Source: Anaspis maculata | Taxonomy: Eukaryota > Arthropoda > Insecta > Coleoptera > Scraptiidae | DNA: 64,000 bases | Direction of reading: 5' to 3' | Assembly (NCBI GenBank): GCA_949128115.1 | Contig: OX421963.1 | Coordinates: forward strand, 54,431,306-54,495,305 | Part shown: positions 22,602-34,934 of the stretch, in pieces | How positions within the stretch are numbered: position 1 is the stretch's first letter | How the letters are laid out: each line of letters starts with the position of its first letter | Translations under genes and position numbers: made by a program | Notes under the pieces: generated by a model | What the model was told of the DNA's origin: nothing | The model's database searches: none | Seen by the model: the letters and a program-made list of their open reading frames with translations, nothing else

Positions 22602-22915
22602 TGGCTACGTTTACACCGGTGGACTAAAACTGGACTGACCTAAGCACTGACCCAAATTCCACCTAAAGTAATTCTTCTCTTCCAGCGTTTTCACCGGCAG
22701 GCTAACGCGGCCGACCTATTCTAAAATATGAACTGTAACTAAATAAATATAAAAACTAAATTTACTTCAGTCCACGGCTAACCGGAGACCTGACCCAAGC
22801 TACTTGGTCCTAATTTGGTCCTTGTCTACGGTCGTTTACACCACATGGACTAAATTTATTTGGGTCGAATTTAGTGCTTAGGTCGCGGACCAAAGCCACG
22901 GTGTAAACGTAGCCA
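22601..22915. mobile_element. TGGCTACGTTTACACCG element, copy 1
   Basis: The ends ATGGCTACGTTTACACCG and its inverse bound ~315 bp. A second copy lies at 31157-31473 with the same internal words (GGACTAAAACTGGAC, GGTCGCGGACCAAAGCCACG). Confidence 0.75.
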
Positions 22916-23743
22916 TTATTATCGCTGTGGTACCGTGGTCCTTCCCCCTCTCCCAGACCAGGGCAGTGGCTGTCATTCAGAGCGCATTTACGCAATGTCA
23001 GTGCTGTCAGTTGTCACTGGTTGTCACAATCAAAATATATGAAACTGAACATTGCAAGAACGTTTTCCATGCATTATAGAGCATTTTCTACCATTTAAAG
23101 GTATAAGTATTCCCACTTTCCTAGTAAATTTTCATTCCACACCGTTAGTTGTTGAATTTTGTGCTTTTTGATTTATAGGAGAAGAAAAAAAGAAGCCCAA
23201 GTTTTGTTGAACTGGGAACAGGACACACGCTGTTTAATTTTCCAAGAGGAATCTCAATTTTATCTACTCACGGCCTTCACCAAAAATGGCTTATACAACG
23301 GCTTTCAAATTACAAGCAGACGCTTCTGCTACATCAAAGAAAAATGTCCTTCGGTTTCATTAAAAACATTGAATCAAGATACAACTTTGCATGTGAAGAC
23401 TCTCCCCCCAGCCTGTTACAATATTTGAGTGAATTGTGATAACATAAAGTGTAGGCAATAGTTTTTTTATCTATCCATGCATGCTTTACTGGAGTATGTG
23501 TCTTGAATCTCAACTTCGTGTCACTAACTTACCGTTCATGCAATAATCATGTTTTTTTAAGTATGTTCCTCGACTCTCAACTTTGTCTTACTTCCGTATT
23601 GTTTCATTAAATTATTTAAACAAATTCAGTATAAATATAACGCATTTTACTCAATTGCCTTTTACAAATAATTTGTATAGAGAAAAATTGTATGCTACAA
23701 AGTGTCAATCGATCGAAACGTTCCATCTCCATTGCTTCATTTA

Positions 23744-25019
23744 CCCCCGGTTGCAAGAAACTAAAATTTGCTCCGTCGCAAATTAGCTTCGGTACCAAAC
23801 TCGGTATCAAATGGTAGGCTATTTGACGGCGTAAACAGAGATGTGTCTAGGGTGACGACTGACATTATTTGTCAAACGAAAAGTTGGGTCTTTGGAAATG
23901 GAAAGCCAAGCTGGATTGTGCATGGAAAAAGATGCATGGGAGAAAATAAAAGAGCAAGCACAAGTGTACGTTTGAGTTTCGATTCGTTGATCAGAATTTG
24001 AGAATTTTGGGTAGTGGCTGTAGGCAACCAGTTATCCAGGCCAAAACGAATTTTTGGGATTAGATTCTGCGGGATTAGGTTTGAATTAAGACAAGAGAAA
24101 AGAGGCAGCCATTTTCACTGTGTGAGATTTATTTTCGTACCAAAGAAAAACTTCACAAATCCAAAATTCAGTTTCCTTCCTTCCTCTCAATTACTTCGCT
24201 GTTGCGCATGCAAACGGCTCGTGCAGTATTTCCTACCATCAAAAGCTGTTCTGGAGCTACTGAATCAGCACTGGACATCTTCTTGATACAGTGTCATTAG
24301 CGGCCCAGAATTGTTCAAGTTTCGTCACAGGATCACAGTCCCAGTAACTCATCGTTGTCACTGAAGCACTAATACTTTGACCGAGCAATGCTTTGCAATA
24401 AGGAGCTCCGCATTCTTGGTGTAAACAACAGCTTTGTTTCCGCCGGAGGTACAAGGCTCGTGCTCGTGGAGGCATCCAGCAAGTGTTCGCAATTTCAGTC
24501 GGTAACTTCCATCGCCTGAACCTGGAATTGTTGATCGACATAATAGCATCTACGGAGGCAGTTTGTCATATTCACCTGATCGAGAGCCTGTGCAGGATGG
24601 ATTTATGCCTTAATTCAGTGCAATGATTTGCATATTATTGTTCAAAACTCGAAGAAATAAATAATGCTGTCAACCTCAAAATTTTTGACGCTTCTTTGAC
24701 TTTGACAGCCCGCAGCCCGCGCAGTACATTTTTTTATCTACGAGGAGGTTTTTTCGATCGGCAATGACCCGACGTCTCGAGGAACTGCTATTTCTTAGTC
24801 TTCTCAGGAGAATAAAAATCGGAGACGTTGGAAAATTCAAAATTAAGTGTCGAATCAGACATTTTAGGTACTTACCTACGGATAAAAAGATGCAAGTAGT
24901 TCAAATGTGTGACAACCTTAGCCACAGCCTGTTTGCTACCGTGTTTGATACCCTGTTCCTGCAACCCGATTCAATTTGCTACGCAGCAAAATTTGCTACC
25001 ACGTTCCTGCAACCGGGCA
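23744..25019. mobile_element. PIF/Harbinger-like element, TTA target duplication
   Basis: The inverted ends are CCCCCGGTTGCAAGAA (left) and TTCCTGCAACCGGGCA (right). TTA flanks both sides (23741-23743, 25020-25022). The inverse host copy near 19858 has a single TTA and no insert. A 3-bp TTA duplication fits PIF/Harbinger. A short frame near 23899 on + (MESQAGLCMEKDAWEKIKEQ) and a longer one on - (24257-24541) could be relics of element genes, but I recognise neither. Confidence 0.65.
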
Positions 25020-25245
25020 TTAGAGAATTTCTTGAAGCTTCTGCACTTTCCAAGATCAGTCTAAGGTTCCCTTTATGCTGAAGAAGAAAAAACCTTCAAG
25101 TATTTCAATAAAATCAATCATAACATTGTATAACCTGTCGCCCTCTTGTCCATTCTCTGGTATAATATCCTCTGATTTGTCCATTTCGCAGTAGCACCCT
25201 GAATTTGGTGAGAAATTCCAGTGTAGCTGGATATATGGCATGAAA

Positions 25246-25822
25246 GCCACTTCTGATTCTGAATAGGTCTACTGCACTTTTTCATAGCACTTTTTGTTTG
25301 AAAGCGTTTTTCATCTTCCGATTTCCAACTGCAACTAACCTACAAACTCGAACGTCAAACAATGACGTTTCCAACTTTTGACTTTTACCGACGCAGCATC
25401 TCGAGATCTTCCGTTGCCAACGTTAAGAAAAAAGCGCTATTGCGCTAATAAGAACGCAGTTTATTATGATGATGAAGTGAATATTAAAAACCATTTTGAG
25501 TAAAGAATAAGATTACCCTGATTAATCAGTGTATACCACAAAGTTCTTTGTAAAATTTCAACCATTTGAACAACACTGGTAGAACCTAGAATCTTGGGTA
25601 GCGCTCTGTCAATTCATTATATAGTCTTATCAAATACAATGCGTTGTACGCTTAATCGTCAGATAATTTTTTAATAATATCATTTCGTTATAATCCCAAT
25701 GCAAGAAAATACAACTCGCCCTATGGGCTCGTTGTATTTTCAGCTTTGGGATTATAACTCATAATATTACTAAAAAATTATCGACAATAATCGTACCACT
25801 CATTGTATTACTACTGATAATA
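25246..25822. other. Intergenic, no gene seen
   Basis: AT-rich. Contains a small inverted pair around 25690-25760 (TTATAATCCCAA...TTGGGATTATAA). Confidence 0.55.
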
Positions 25823-26093
25823 TTTACGTCAAGGAGGACGCCTGTATTGCCGGGGTGGTAAGCGTAGAGACGTGCTGATTGGCTGCCTATGCGCATTTCA
25901 AGAGTTTTGATTGGTTCTTGTTCAATGTATTATATAGTCATCCTTGTACATATTTTAACTGTGTTTTATTTTGTTTATATTTTGTCATATTTTATTTATC
26001 TTATTAATTTATTGTATTGTGACACGTTCTACACCTTAAAGGTATCAATGTACGGAACAAATAAAATATTGATTGATTGATTGATTGATAATA
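25823..26093 (+). mobile_element. Possible SINE/LINE 3' end with (ATTG)n tail
   Basis: Ends in AATAAAATATTGATTGATTGATTG, a polyadenylation signal followed by a tetranucleotide tail, as seen at 3' ends of some insect non-LTR elements. No coding sequence. Confidence 0.4.
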
Positions 26094-27329
26094 CAGGGTG
26101 ATTCACCACCAAATGGACATAGCTCAAGGGCAGGTCCAGTTTTTCCAGGCAAACCTGGATCTGGCTTTGAAATTTTTCTAACGCTGTTCGTTTCGAAGCT
26201 ACAGGGTGATTCATGTATTTCGTAGAATTTTTTGACAGGCCATAACTTTTGATCAACCCAACAGATTGGTTTGAAATTTTGTGGGTTTATTCTTCTATTG
26301 ATATCTGACACATCGCTTTATCAAAAAGCTCAAAATTTCCAGGGCCGGCCTTGTAAAAAAAAATTTGAAAGCTTTTTTCAAAAAAGACACTCCGTATGCA
26401 TATTATTCAAAATTCATTTTCATATTCAGAAACAACATGAAACATGCTATCAATATCGCGAAAAAAATTGCTTGGCACCATTAAGCTGTCAAAAGAAAAT
26501 TGATAATCCTGATGATTTTTGAGGTTAGGATTTTTTGTAAATTAATATTACAAAATATTCACAAATGATTTATTATGGCCCCAAATTTCAGCCATTTCGT
26601 CATAAAAAGAAAAATGACATTTTTCTCGTTTTCGCAGTAGTAACAAAAAGTTTCAGTCGAATTTAAAAAAAAATTATTATAACGTCCCTCTGCTCCACTT
26701 CTATCTCAAATTGAGCTGAAATTGAGAAACAAATCAAAATTTTTTTGAAAATTTTGATGAAATTTTTTGTTACTTCTGAGAAAACGAGAAAAATGTCATT
26801 TTCATGTGTCTGACAAAACGGCTGAAATTCAGGGCCATGATAGATCATTTGCAAGTTTTTGAAAATAATAATTTAGAAAAAATCCCAACCTCAAAAATCT
26901 TGCGATTGTCAAAATTTTCTTGACAGCTCAATGGTGCCAAGCAATTTTTTTTGCGATATTATTAGCATGTTTGATGTAGTTTCCGATTTTGAAAATGAAA
27001 TTCAAAAGATATGCATACAGAATGTCTTTTTCAGAAAAAAGCTTTGGAGTTTTTTTTACAAGGCCGGCCCTGGAAACTTCAAACTGTTTGATAAGGCGAT
27101 GTGTCAGATATCAATGGAAGAATCGAGGGAAGAATCAACCCACAAAATTTCAATCCAATCCATTTGGTCGTTCTGAAAATACGGCTTGTCAAAAAATTCG
27201 ACAACATACATGAATCACCCTGTAACTTCGAAACAAACAGTGTTAGAAAAATTTCAAAGTCAGATCCTGGTTCGCCTGGTAAAACTGGACCTACCCTTAG
27301 GCTATGTCCATTTGGTGGTGAATCACCTG
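26094..27329. mobile_element. 1.24-kb foldback, CAGGGTGATTCACC family
   Basis: The arms are inverted over about 600 bp each, with TA on both sides. The left end is CAGGGTGATTCACCACC and the right is its inverse with one base missing. Shared inner blocks: CTAACGCTGTTCGTTTCGAAG, AGGGCCGGCCTTG, TTGCTTGGCACCATTAAGCT. Confidence 0.8.
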
Positions 27330-27344
27330 TATGTCGATCGAGCA

Positions 27345-27990
27345 AAATCTAATGCGTCAGTTCAAAGTTCAAGGTGGGCTCACACGGCGAAGAGGGATTA
27401 CGGACAGTAGGTAAGCTGGCATACTTCGTAGTGGCCTTCCTTCCCTGCATGAATGTGTGTGATTCTTTGGAAAAGATGACTGGGGTGAAAGAAGGATTCT
27501 CAGAGCAGCACGTTGAACTGAGGGACTCTTGCCGGAAGCGCGAGTACGAGACGTCAACACTTTCAAAGCCTGGCTGCAAGATCACTCTCCGTGGTCTACT
27601 GATCGTCTTCGCTTTCTGGCTTCTGGGATTTAATTGCTGGCGACGATTTTACTAACTGTGACAGAGCCAAAGCTTTAGGTGAGGCAGCCGTCAAGACTTT
27701 GACTGGAAAATTGTTCGGGGATGTGAGGCTGTTCAGGAAACATATCGAGTAAAGCCGCTTGCATCAGTTCGGGGTGGCATCGTTATCCGTGATGAAATCG
27801 TTCACTTGCACTTGCACCCCCCTGGCATGAAGAAATCCACAAAAAATGTCAAGATTTCGTTTCTTGTTTTTCTTTTTCCATCTTTCTCTTCCATGGTTTT
27901 AGCTTAATTTACTTATTAGAGCATTTCACGTACCTTCAATGTGCTGTAATTTTTTGAATTAAATTTAGTTTTTGTCGACTATTGGCCAAA
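27345..27990. other. Intergenic, unrecognised 93-aa open frame
   Basis: A + frame at 27374-27655 ends with a hydrophobic stretch (GLLIVFAFWLLGF). It is GC-richer than its surroundings but matches no family I know, and I see no supporting splice or poly(A) context. Confidence 0.2.
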
Positions 27991-27999
27991 AAACACTTA

Positions 28000-29540
28000 T
28001 AGGCCAGGCGGTATGTCGGTAAAATCCTCGGTAAAATCACTACAATCTGGAAAAACTCCGACCAAAGCTTTTATGGTGTCAAACTCTTCGTAAGGTCAGT
28101 AGTTATCTACCACTGATTTTCCGCCCAAAAACGAGTTGTGCTGATTCCTCCACATCTGCGCGAATGTAAAGGATGCCTCAAAAGTGCAAAAAGACCTGTT
28201 AAACCTTCGTACTTTTTTGTTATATATGCCTAAATGCAAACGTACAACTCTTACGCAAACATTGGAAGCATCTGTCATCATCTCTGTGCCAGTCTTACTG
28301 TTGAAAAAAAAGATTTCTTTGTGCGGGTCAGATATATTACATTTAATCGTTTTTCCACACAGGAAAACGATGGAGCAACATGTATTTTGAATGTTTTCTA
28401 ATAACTCGAATCCATTGAACCCATTCATGGCATTAAAATTTCAATAACAGCATTTTTGAAGATGTTGCCAGCAAAAAAGTAAATAGTTTTTACCCGCCTG
28501 TTCAGCAGCAATTTTTTCAATTTTACCAAACACCGTTTGCAAAAATTTTATAAGGAATGAAAAGCTCAAACTCTTCTCTAACGATATCGTGCCTGGCTTA
28601 ACCGCGGCACGCACTTGAAAGTCTAAAAAAACTGATTTCTTTTCTAGATGTCGTGTTTCACCCGCGTGCGGCCGTGCCTACTTGACACAGACCGGACTGA
28701 TTACACGAGCTTGGAAATGTACTCTTTCCCAGCTTTAAAACGCGATCATCATTATTATTAAGACTTTGTACATTGATTTATTAAGAAATTATATATTATT
28801 TTATCATTAATGGTCGTGTTTTTAAGCTGGAAAAGAGTACATTTCCAAGCTTGTGTAATCAGTCCGGTCTATGTCAAGTAGGCACGGCCGCACACGGGTA
28901 AAATAGAACCGCTCACAAGAAATCAGTTTCCTACACTTTCAAAAAGCGTGCCGCGGTTAAGCAAGATATAATGTCATCAGAAAACAGCTCCAGCTTGTCA
29001 TTCCTCATGAAATTTTCGAGAACGGTGTTTGGTAAAATTGAAAAAACTGCTGCTGAACAGGCGGGTAAAAATTATTCACTTCTTAGCGGGCAACATCTTC
29101 AAAAATGCTGTTATTGAAATTTTAATGCCATGAATGGGTTCAGTAAGTACAAGTTATTAGAAAACATCCAAAATACATGTTACTCCATCGTTTTCTTGTG
29201 TGGAAAAACAATTAAATGTGAATAATCTGACCCGCACAAAGAAATCTTTTTTTTTTCAACAGTAAGACTGGTACAGAGATGATGACAAATGCTTCCAATG
29301 TTTGCGTTAGAATTGTACGTTTGCATTGAGGCAAATAAAATGGAAAAGTCCGGGGGTTTAACAGGTTTTTTTTGCACCTTCAAGACATCCTTTACCTTTG
29401 GGCAGATGTGGAGGAATCAGCACAACTCGTTTTTGGGCGGGAACTCAGTGGTAGATACCTACTGACCTTACGAAGAATTTGACACCATGAAAGCTCTGGT
29501 CGGAATTTTTTCTATCCAGAATGACCTACCGCCTGGCCTA
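28000..29540. mobile_element. 1.5-kb foldback element
   Basis: Arms of ~650 bp begin TAGGCCAGGCGGTATGTCGG and end with its inverse, CCTACCGCCTGGCCTA. They share TTTTTGGGCGGAAA/C, AAAACGATGGAG and CACGCGGG-type blocks. The loop near 28770 is AT-rich. Confidence 0.8.
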
Positions 29541-29819
29541 TTATTATTATCAATATCATTTATTATTATTCGCAAAATTTTCAACTGCGGCACGTACGGG
29601 GTGGCACGCCCACCGGGCCCCCCTTGGGTGCGGATTTTTTTGTTCGAGCCAGGCAGCTGCACCCTCCTAAAAGTAATCCTGCCGGCGCCATGGTCAGAAT
29701 TGTATACAAGCGAATACGCCTCATGGGCATGAGGCTCAGTAGCGCACTTCCTTTTTGGAGGATTAGTGAACACAAGATGTTAATAAGTGATTAGGGTTCT
29801 ACCGTCTTGGGCAAAAAAT

Positions 29820-30200
29820 TGCAATATGGCGGCCAAAATATCGACAGAATCATGAAATTCGGCTTGGAAATCAAAATGATCGTACTAGACAAGGGTAAGT
29901 TCCAAGTTTCAAGAAAATCGTTCCACTAACAAGAGATTTCAATATGGCGGCCAAGATGGCGGCAGAATTATGAAACTCAGCTTGAAAATAGGAATGATCG
30001 TACGAGACAAGCGTAACTCTCAAGTTTCATGAAAATTCTTCCACTTATAAGAGATTTCAATATGGCGGCCAAGATGGTGGAGCAATCATGAAATTTGGCT
30101 TGAAAATAAGAATGATCGTACTAGACAAGGGTAAGTTTCAAGTTTCATGACAATCGTTCCACTAATAAGAAATTTCAATATGGCAGCCAAGATGGCGGCC
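29820..30200. repeat. ~118-bp tandem repeat (about 4 units) with AAGATGGCGGC
   Basis: AATATGGCGGCCAA blocks recur near 29822, 29940, 30057 and 30176. Six more units of the same family lie at 60400-61095. Confidence 0.85.
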
Positions 30201-30489
30201 GAATTATGAAAGCCAACCTGCCTATTTGGCCCTTGAGGACCTAAGCTATCCACCGGATAAAGTTCAATCTTCAAGGGCTGTAGCTTTATTTCCCGAGGAG
30301 AAGTTCAACTTCATCGAAGTGCACAGGAGATCTCTGTTTTTTGAGAATAATGATAACGATGTATGGATAACAAAAATAGTGTCCATTGGCCACCCTTGGG
30401 GACATCAGCTATTAATCGGAAAAAAGTTCCAAGACTCTTGTTTCAATTCTCGAGAAGGAGTACAGCGTCTTAATTTCTGCACGGACTCG

Positions 30490-30540
<51 letters not shown>

Positions 30541-31097
30541 CGGCCACATAAGCGTCATTCTGTTACTTATATAAAAAAATGTTCTCCAACTGATTTCGAC
30601 CTCCTGAACACGAATATCGGGTTCACTTTTGAATTGGAACATTTCTTTTTTATCGAAAAACCGAAAAAATGGTAGCCTTGTCACATGATTTTTAGTGATA
30701 CCTACCTACCTACTTTTTTTTTGTTATTGAGCGAACATGTTTCGTAATTTGAGTGCCATTATCCTTCAGGTACCTAGTATTGGCTATTTCAAAATGTTCA
30801 ATTACTATTTCGGCACGTCTGATTTTAAATTTGTAGGGTCGTGTAATATGCGCCGAGCCGTGGCTTTGCGGCCGTTTTCAAAAATCGATAACAATTGACC
30901 TAACGGTCGGATCGAAGTGGGGTTTTTGTCAAAAGAAAGTTCAAATTGTTCTCTAAATATAATGCCGTACATGCAGTGATGTATTTCATTAAGAAATTGT
31001 AGTTGCCTGCATATCGCAACTTTCTACATCTTACCGCGAATGCCAGCACTTGATCGGCGAAGCCGCCCTACACCAAAATGTTATTTTTGTAATGGAC

Positions 31098-33278
31098 CTA
31101 TTTCTTTTCCACGCCCAAGGAGGTTTTCACGCCCATTTTGGGTCCTATCGCCGCTCAGTGGCTACGTTTACACCGGTGGACTAAAACTGGACTGACCCCA
31201 GCACTGACCCAAATTCCACCTACAGTAATTCTTCTCTTCCAGCGTTTTCACCGGCAGACCAACGCGGCCGACCTATTTTAAAATATGAACTCAAACTGAA
31301 TAAATATAAAAACTAAATTTACTTCAGTCCACGGCTAACCGGAGACCTGACCCAAGCTACTTGGTCCTAATTTGGTCCTTGTCTACGGTCGTTTACACCA
31401 CGTGGACTAAATTGATTTGGGTCGAATTTAGTGCTTAGGTCGCGGACCAAAGCCACGGTGTAAACGTAGCCATTGGCGAGATTTGCCTCACAATCTCCCG
31501 TAGCAACTCTGTCAGTGTCATTTATTACCCCTGACAATGATATGTTACAATTTGTCATCAGTTGTCAGTAGAGCAGAACCAAAATGTGGAGCAAAGCATT
31601 TGTTTTCAGCGTCTTCTTTGTACCAATCACTGATGAATAGAAAGAAATCTTCCGCTCTGAAGTGCCGTAAGCACACCTAAGATTGAAGCAAAATATTGAG
31701 ATTTTGTTGTGAAATTACAGTAGTAATTGCCAAATAGGAAGCCGAGGTAGCATTCCCCGCACTTTGAACGGTAATTTGGACGCCCCCGCTTTTGGCCTTG
31801 CAAGTACAACTTGTAAAACAGCTGAAGTTGTTTCGTTGGCGTTTGATGCCGGCATCGTGTCTTCCAGTGGCGGCCATCCATTTATTTCGCTTATTTTTGT
31901 CGGCAGGAAAACCGTGGAATGAAACATTTGGGGGAAATACTCTCTTGGACTTTGTGCGGACAACTTTTCACACAGCAAAAGCGCATTTTTTCGAATTGTT
32001 CGATCAGTGTAGCGACACGACACCATGTTGCAGTCATAGTGACAGTGACAATTCTAATTTATTGTGACAGTATCGTCTTCCTCGAATTTCGCGCCTAATA
32101 ATTAGAGGCGTTTGATTGGCCAGGGGTGTGGCTTAAAATTATTCATCCTTGTCTGAACGTCTCTGTTCCCCATAAGAAACCAACATAAACCCGCCTGGCG
32201 CCCGGAACGCACGGTGGTCACGATGGCTGTGGTGCGAAATTGATGCTTATTTGACATAAGTACGTCAAAAGTTGAAAAAAGTTCTGAAGTTTTTCCATAC
32301 TCCGGAACATCGCTTTCCAGTAATTTCCTGAGATGACTACACAGCCACAGTAAAGAAATTGTCACTGGCACTCGGAAATGTAATCAAGAGGATTTTGAAA
32401 TGGAAGCGAGTGCTATAGTGATCCGCCCCAAAATTCGAAATTGTGTTGAGAAATGTGCGGGTACACCTCTACACTCTCTTGAAAAATTCATTCGAGAAAG
32501 AGAAGCCGTTTTAAATTAAAAAGTTTATTATTGTAGTTCACATTTTTGTATTGTAACATTGTAGTAACATCCATGTACCATGTAGATGCTCTAAAGAAGC
32601 CCTAATAAACTGCTGCGAAATATATCAGCCGATTAAGGGAAGGACGTTTTTCATTCTGATGAGGACGAAGGGGGGAAACCAGAAGGAAACAGGGAAAATT
32701 TCGGGGAGCCACTTGGGAACAGGATACGGGCTACAACGCTCTCTGAACCCAGAAATTTTCCCCAAAAACTGAAAGCAAAACAAGATTAAAACATAACTTC
32801 ACACCTTGGGTTCCTTTTACCATCATCGACAAGCACACAGCACCCTTGTGGGTGGCAAAAGCTTTTATTTTTATGCCATTTTCGGGGAGGATGCTGCTTC
32901 GAAGGACATACGCCAGCTAAGGACGATGTCCTAGACAAGAAATCCATCAAATCCAAGAGGTATTTTCCAACATGCCGGTCGTTTCAGCGCCCACATTATA
33001 TTATTGACACCGACACCCTGGGCCTGGGACGTCCGCATTAGCTGTTAGATCCTTTAGGCAGAATCTCTTCGAGAACAGGAATTCTGGTTGATATTTCATC
33101 ACGATGAAAACGAAGCGCGAGTTTTGAACTTGAAAAGTGTCAGTCGAGGTGACAGTTCATTTGAATTAAAAATCCGAACCGTCAAGTTCAAGGTCAAATT
33201 GTCATCTGTAAAGTTGTTTCGGACAGTTCCGTAATTGGCCACCTGGCGCTGGGATCTTAAATTCAATCGCCTATTGTT
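31098..33278. mobile_element. 2.2-kb insertion in the right arm, unclassified
   Basis: It interrupts the inverted arm between TTTTTGTAAT and TTGTTCATG, which are contiguous (inverse) in the 18.15-kb copy. It contains the TGGCTACG element (31157-31473) and TGACAG clusters at 31510-31565, 32040-32070 and 33130-33205. A short + frame of 39 codons (32400-32519) and frames on - at 31627-32026 match nothing I know. Confidence 0.45.
31157..31473. mobile_element. TGGCTACGTTTACACCG element, copy 2
   Basis: Bounded by TGGCTACGTTTACACC and its inverse GGTGTAAACGTAGCCA. Interior closely matches 22601-22915. Confidence 0.75.
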
Positions 33279-33782
33279 CATGATTATTTCGGCAAAATTT
33301 TTCTTGATTCGCGTACCAAGGCCATGAGCTACCCATTCGAGTTGAAATATTTTTTGTATTGAATTTCGTTTTGTTCGGAGGAAAGGATATCAAGCACCAG
33401 CAAGCAACGAATAAATCATTTGCGGCCGAGCCGTAGTTTCGGAGTCATTTTCAAAAATTAATAACTACTGATCGGCACCTCGCACCGATGTGAAATTTTT
33501 ATTAAAATAAAGTTCAAATCATCCTCTAAATATAACTCCGCATATGTATTATGGTAAAATGATAAGATCGGGTACTTCCTCGCATGTGATAACTTTCGAG
33601 ATCAGGCCGGCTTCTGAAATGCAGCATTCAACGGCAATGCCGCGTCACACTAAATTGTTATTATTGTCATTGTTAATTATTATTTCGTCAAGATTTTTCT
33701 TGGTTCGGGATACAAGGTCATGAGCTACCCAATGGAGTAAACATTTTTCGCAAAAACCTTTTTGTCTAGGACTAGATGCTGT

Positions 33783-33860
33783 GACGGACGGACGGACGGA
33801 CGGACGGACAAAGCGAGGACAAAAGCGCCTTCCCGTTTGGAGAAGTGCGCTAAAAAAGGG
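33783..33860. repeat. (GGAC)n and right end of a TAGCGCA-family element
   Basis: About seven GGAC repeats, then AAAGCGCCTTCCCGTTTGG and GAAGTGCGCTAAAAA. Same layout as at 3566-3646 and 42461-42541. Confidence 0.65.
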
Positions 33861-34773
33861 TTGTATTATTCCATGCATATCCTCGCAAGGCTACCAAGCA
33901 GCTAACAGGTAGCTCTGTGACAGGTAGTTACCAAATAATCATTATTTATTATACCCAGTAGAAACTGTTCTACTAATTCTTGGACCCTGGGCCCTATAGG
34001 TCGTGCGGCATAAATTATGATACCCGACAAGTTTAGTCTGTTTACTTCTCTATAAGCTGTGCTATAAGTAATCCGTTCTTGAGTGTATACCTCGGTGTAT
34101 AAGTACATACCTACAACAAAACGTGCATCAAAAGCACGAAGGTGTTGAGGCCTTTGAGGGATCAAGAAGGAAGCACGTAGACAAGCAAAGATCGCTGCGG
34201 CTTTACGAAAATTTCAAAAATTAAAAGGCGACAGCCCGTAAAAATTTTGAAATAAAAACAGAAAAACCTTCGTGTTGGTTACTTCCGAGCACTTCCGAGG
34301 TTGTTTAGCAAAGTTTAGATGCGCGAGGTAAGGTATTTAGCAGCGTGTTTGATGTTAAAGGATTTGTGGCGATATTGATACAAAGACAAAGTACGGAGCG
34401 AGGAAAGGTGACAAGATCCATTGTAAGCCAGGCAACCGTGCTCATATACGTGCGAAGTCTTTGGAAATTTGTATTGCTCGGTTCGTGATTCTGCTTCACT
34501 TTAAAGCTCATTTCGACAAGTTTCTACTTCATAGCCAGCCGAGCTGAAGCTTTATTCTGTTGTAAATTGCAAGTCGGATGCCGCCCGTAAATTAAATTGC
34601 TGTGGTTGTTCCTCTACAATAACAACTTCAAAATAAATATTTTCTTTGTTATTGACTGCCATTAATGGAAATCGAGGCAAAAACTTTATTGATTTGGAGA
34701 TTAAGAAAATGATTTCCCTTATTTTTATCGCACTTTCCCTAACGGGAAGGCGCTTATGTCTTCGCTTTGTCCG
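33861..34773. other. Intergenic, no gene seen
   Basis: No recognisable coding, RNA or element ends. A relic of the TAGCGCA family may end near 34750 (CCCTAACGGGAAGGCGCTTATG). Confidence 0.5.
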
Positions 34774-34934
34774 TTTGTATTGCTACGAGCGGCGATCCCA
34801 TTAGGTCACAGTGTACAAGTGCGGGTGCGGAGCTCTAGTGCATTCCAGAATATACTTGTAGGTTTTGGCCCGTGGAACTGAATGGAGACTCTGCAGTGGG
34901 TTAAGACACATCTAGTGGGGTTGGTAGGCATTCC

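Larger units (their letters stand above)
21866..23527. mobile_element. 1.6-kb foldback element with a central MITE
   Basis: Arms start GACACGAAGTTGAGATTCAAG and end with its inverse. They share TTGTAACAGGCTGGGGAGAG, the GAATCTCAATTTTATCTAC frames and the CAGTGACAACTGACAGCACTG block. The centre holds the 22601-22915 element. Confidence 0.75.
29985..33735. repeat. Right arm of the inverted duplication (interrupted)
   Basis: Inverse of 17716-19295. 29820-30200 holds four ~118-bp units carrying AATATGGCGGCCAAGATGGC. A (GACA)n run lies at 30490-30538. The arm breaks at about 31097 and resumes at about 33279. Confidence 0.75.
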
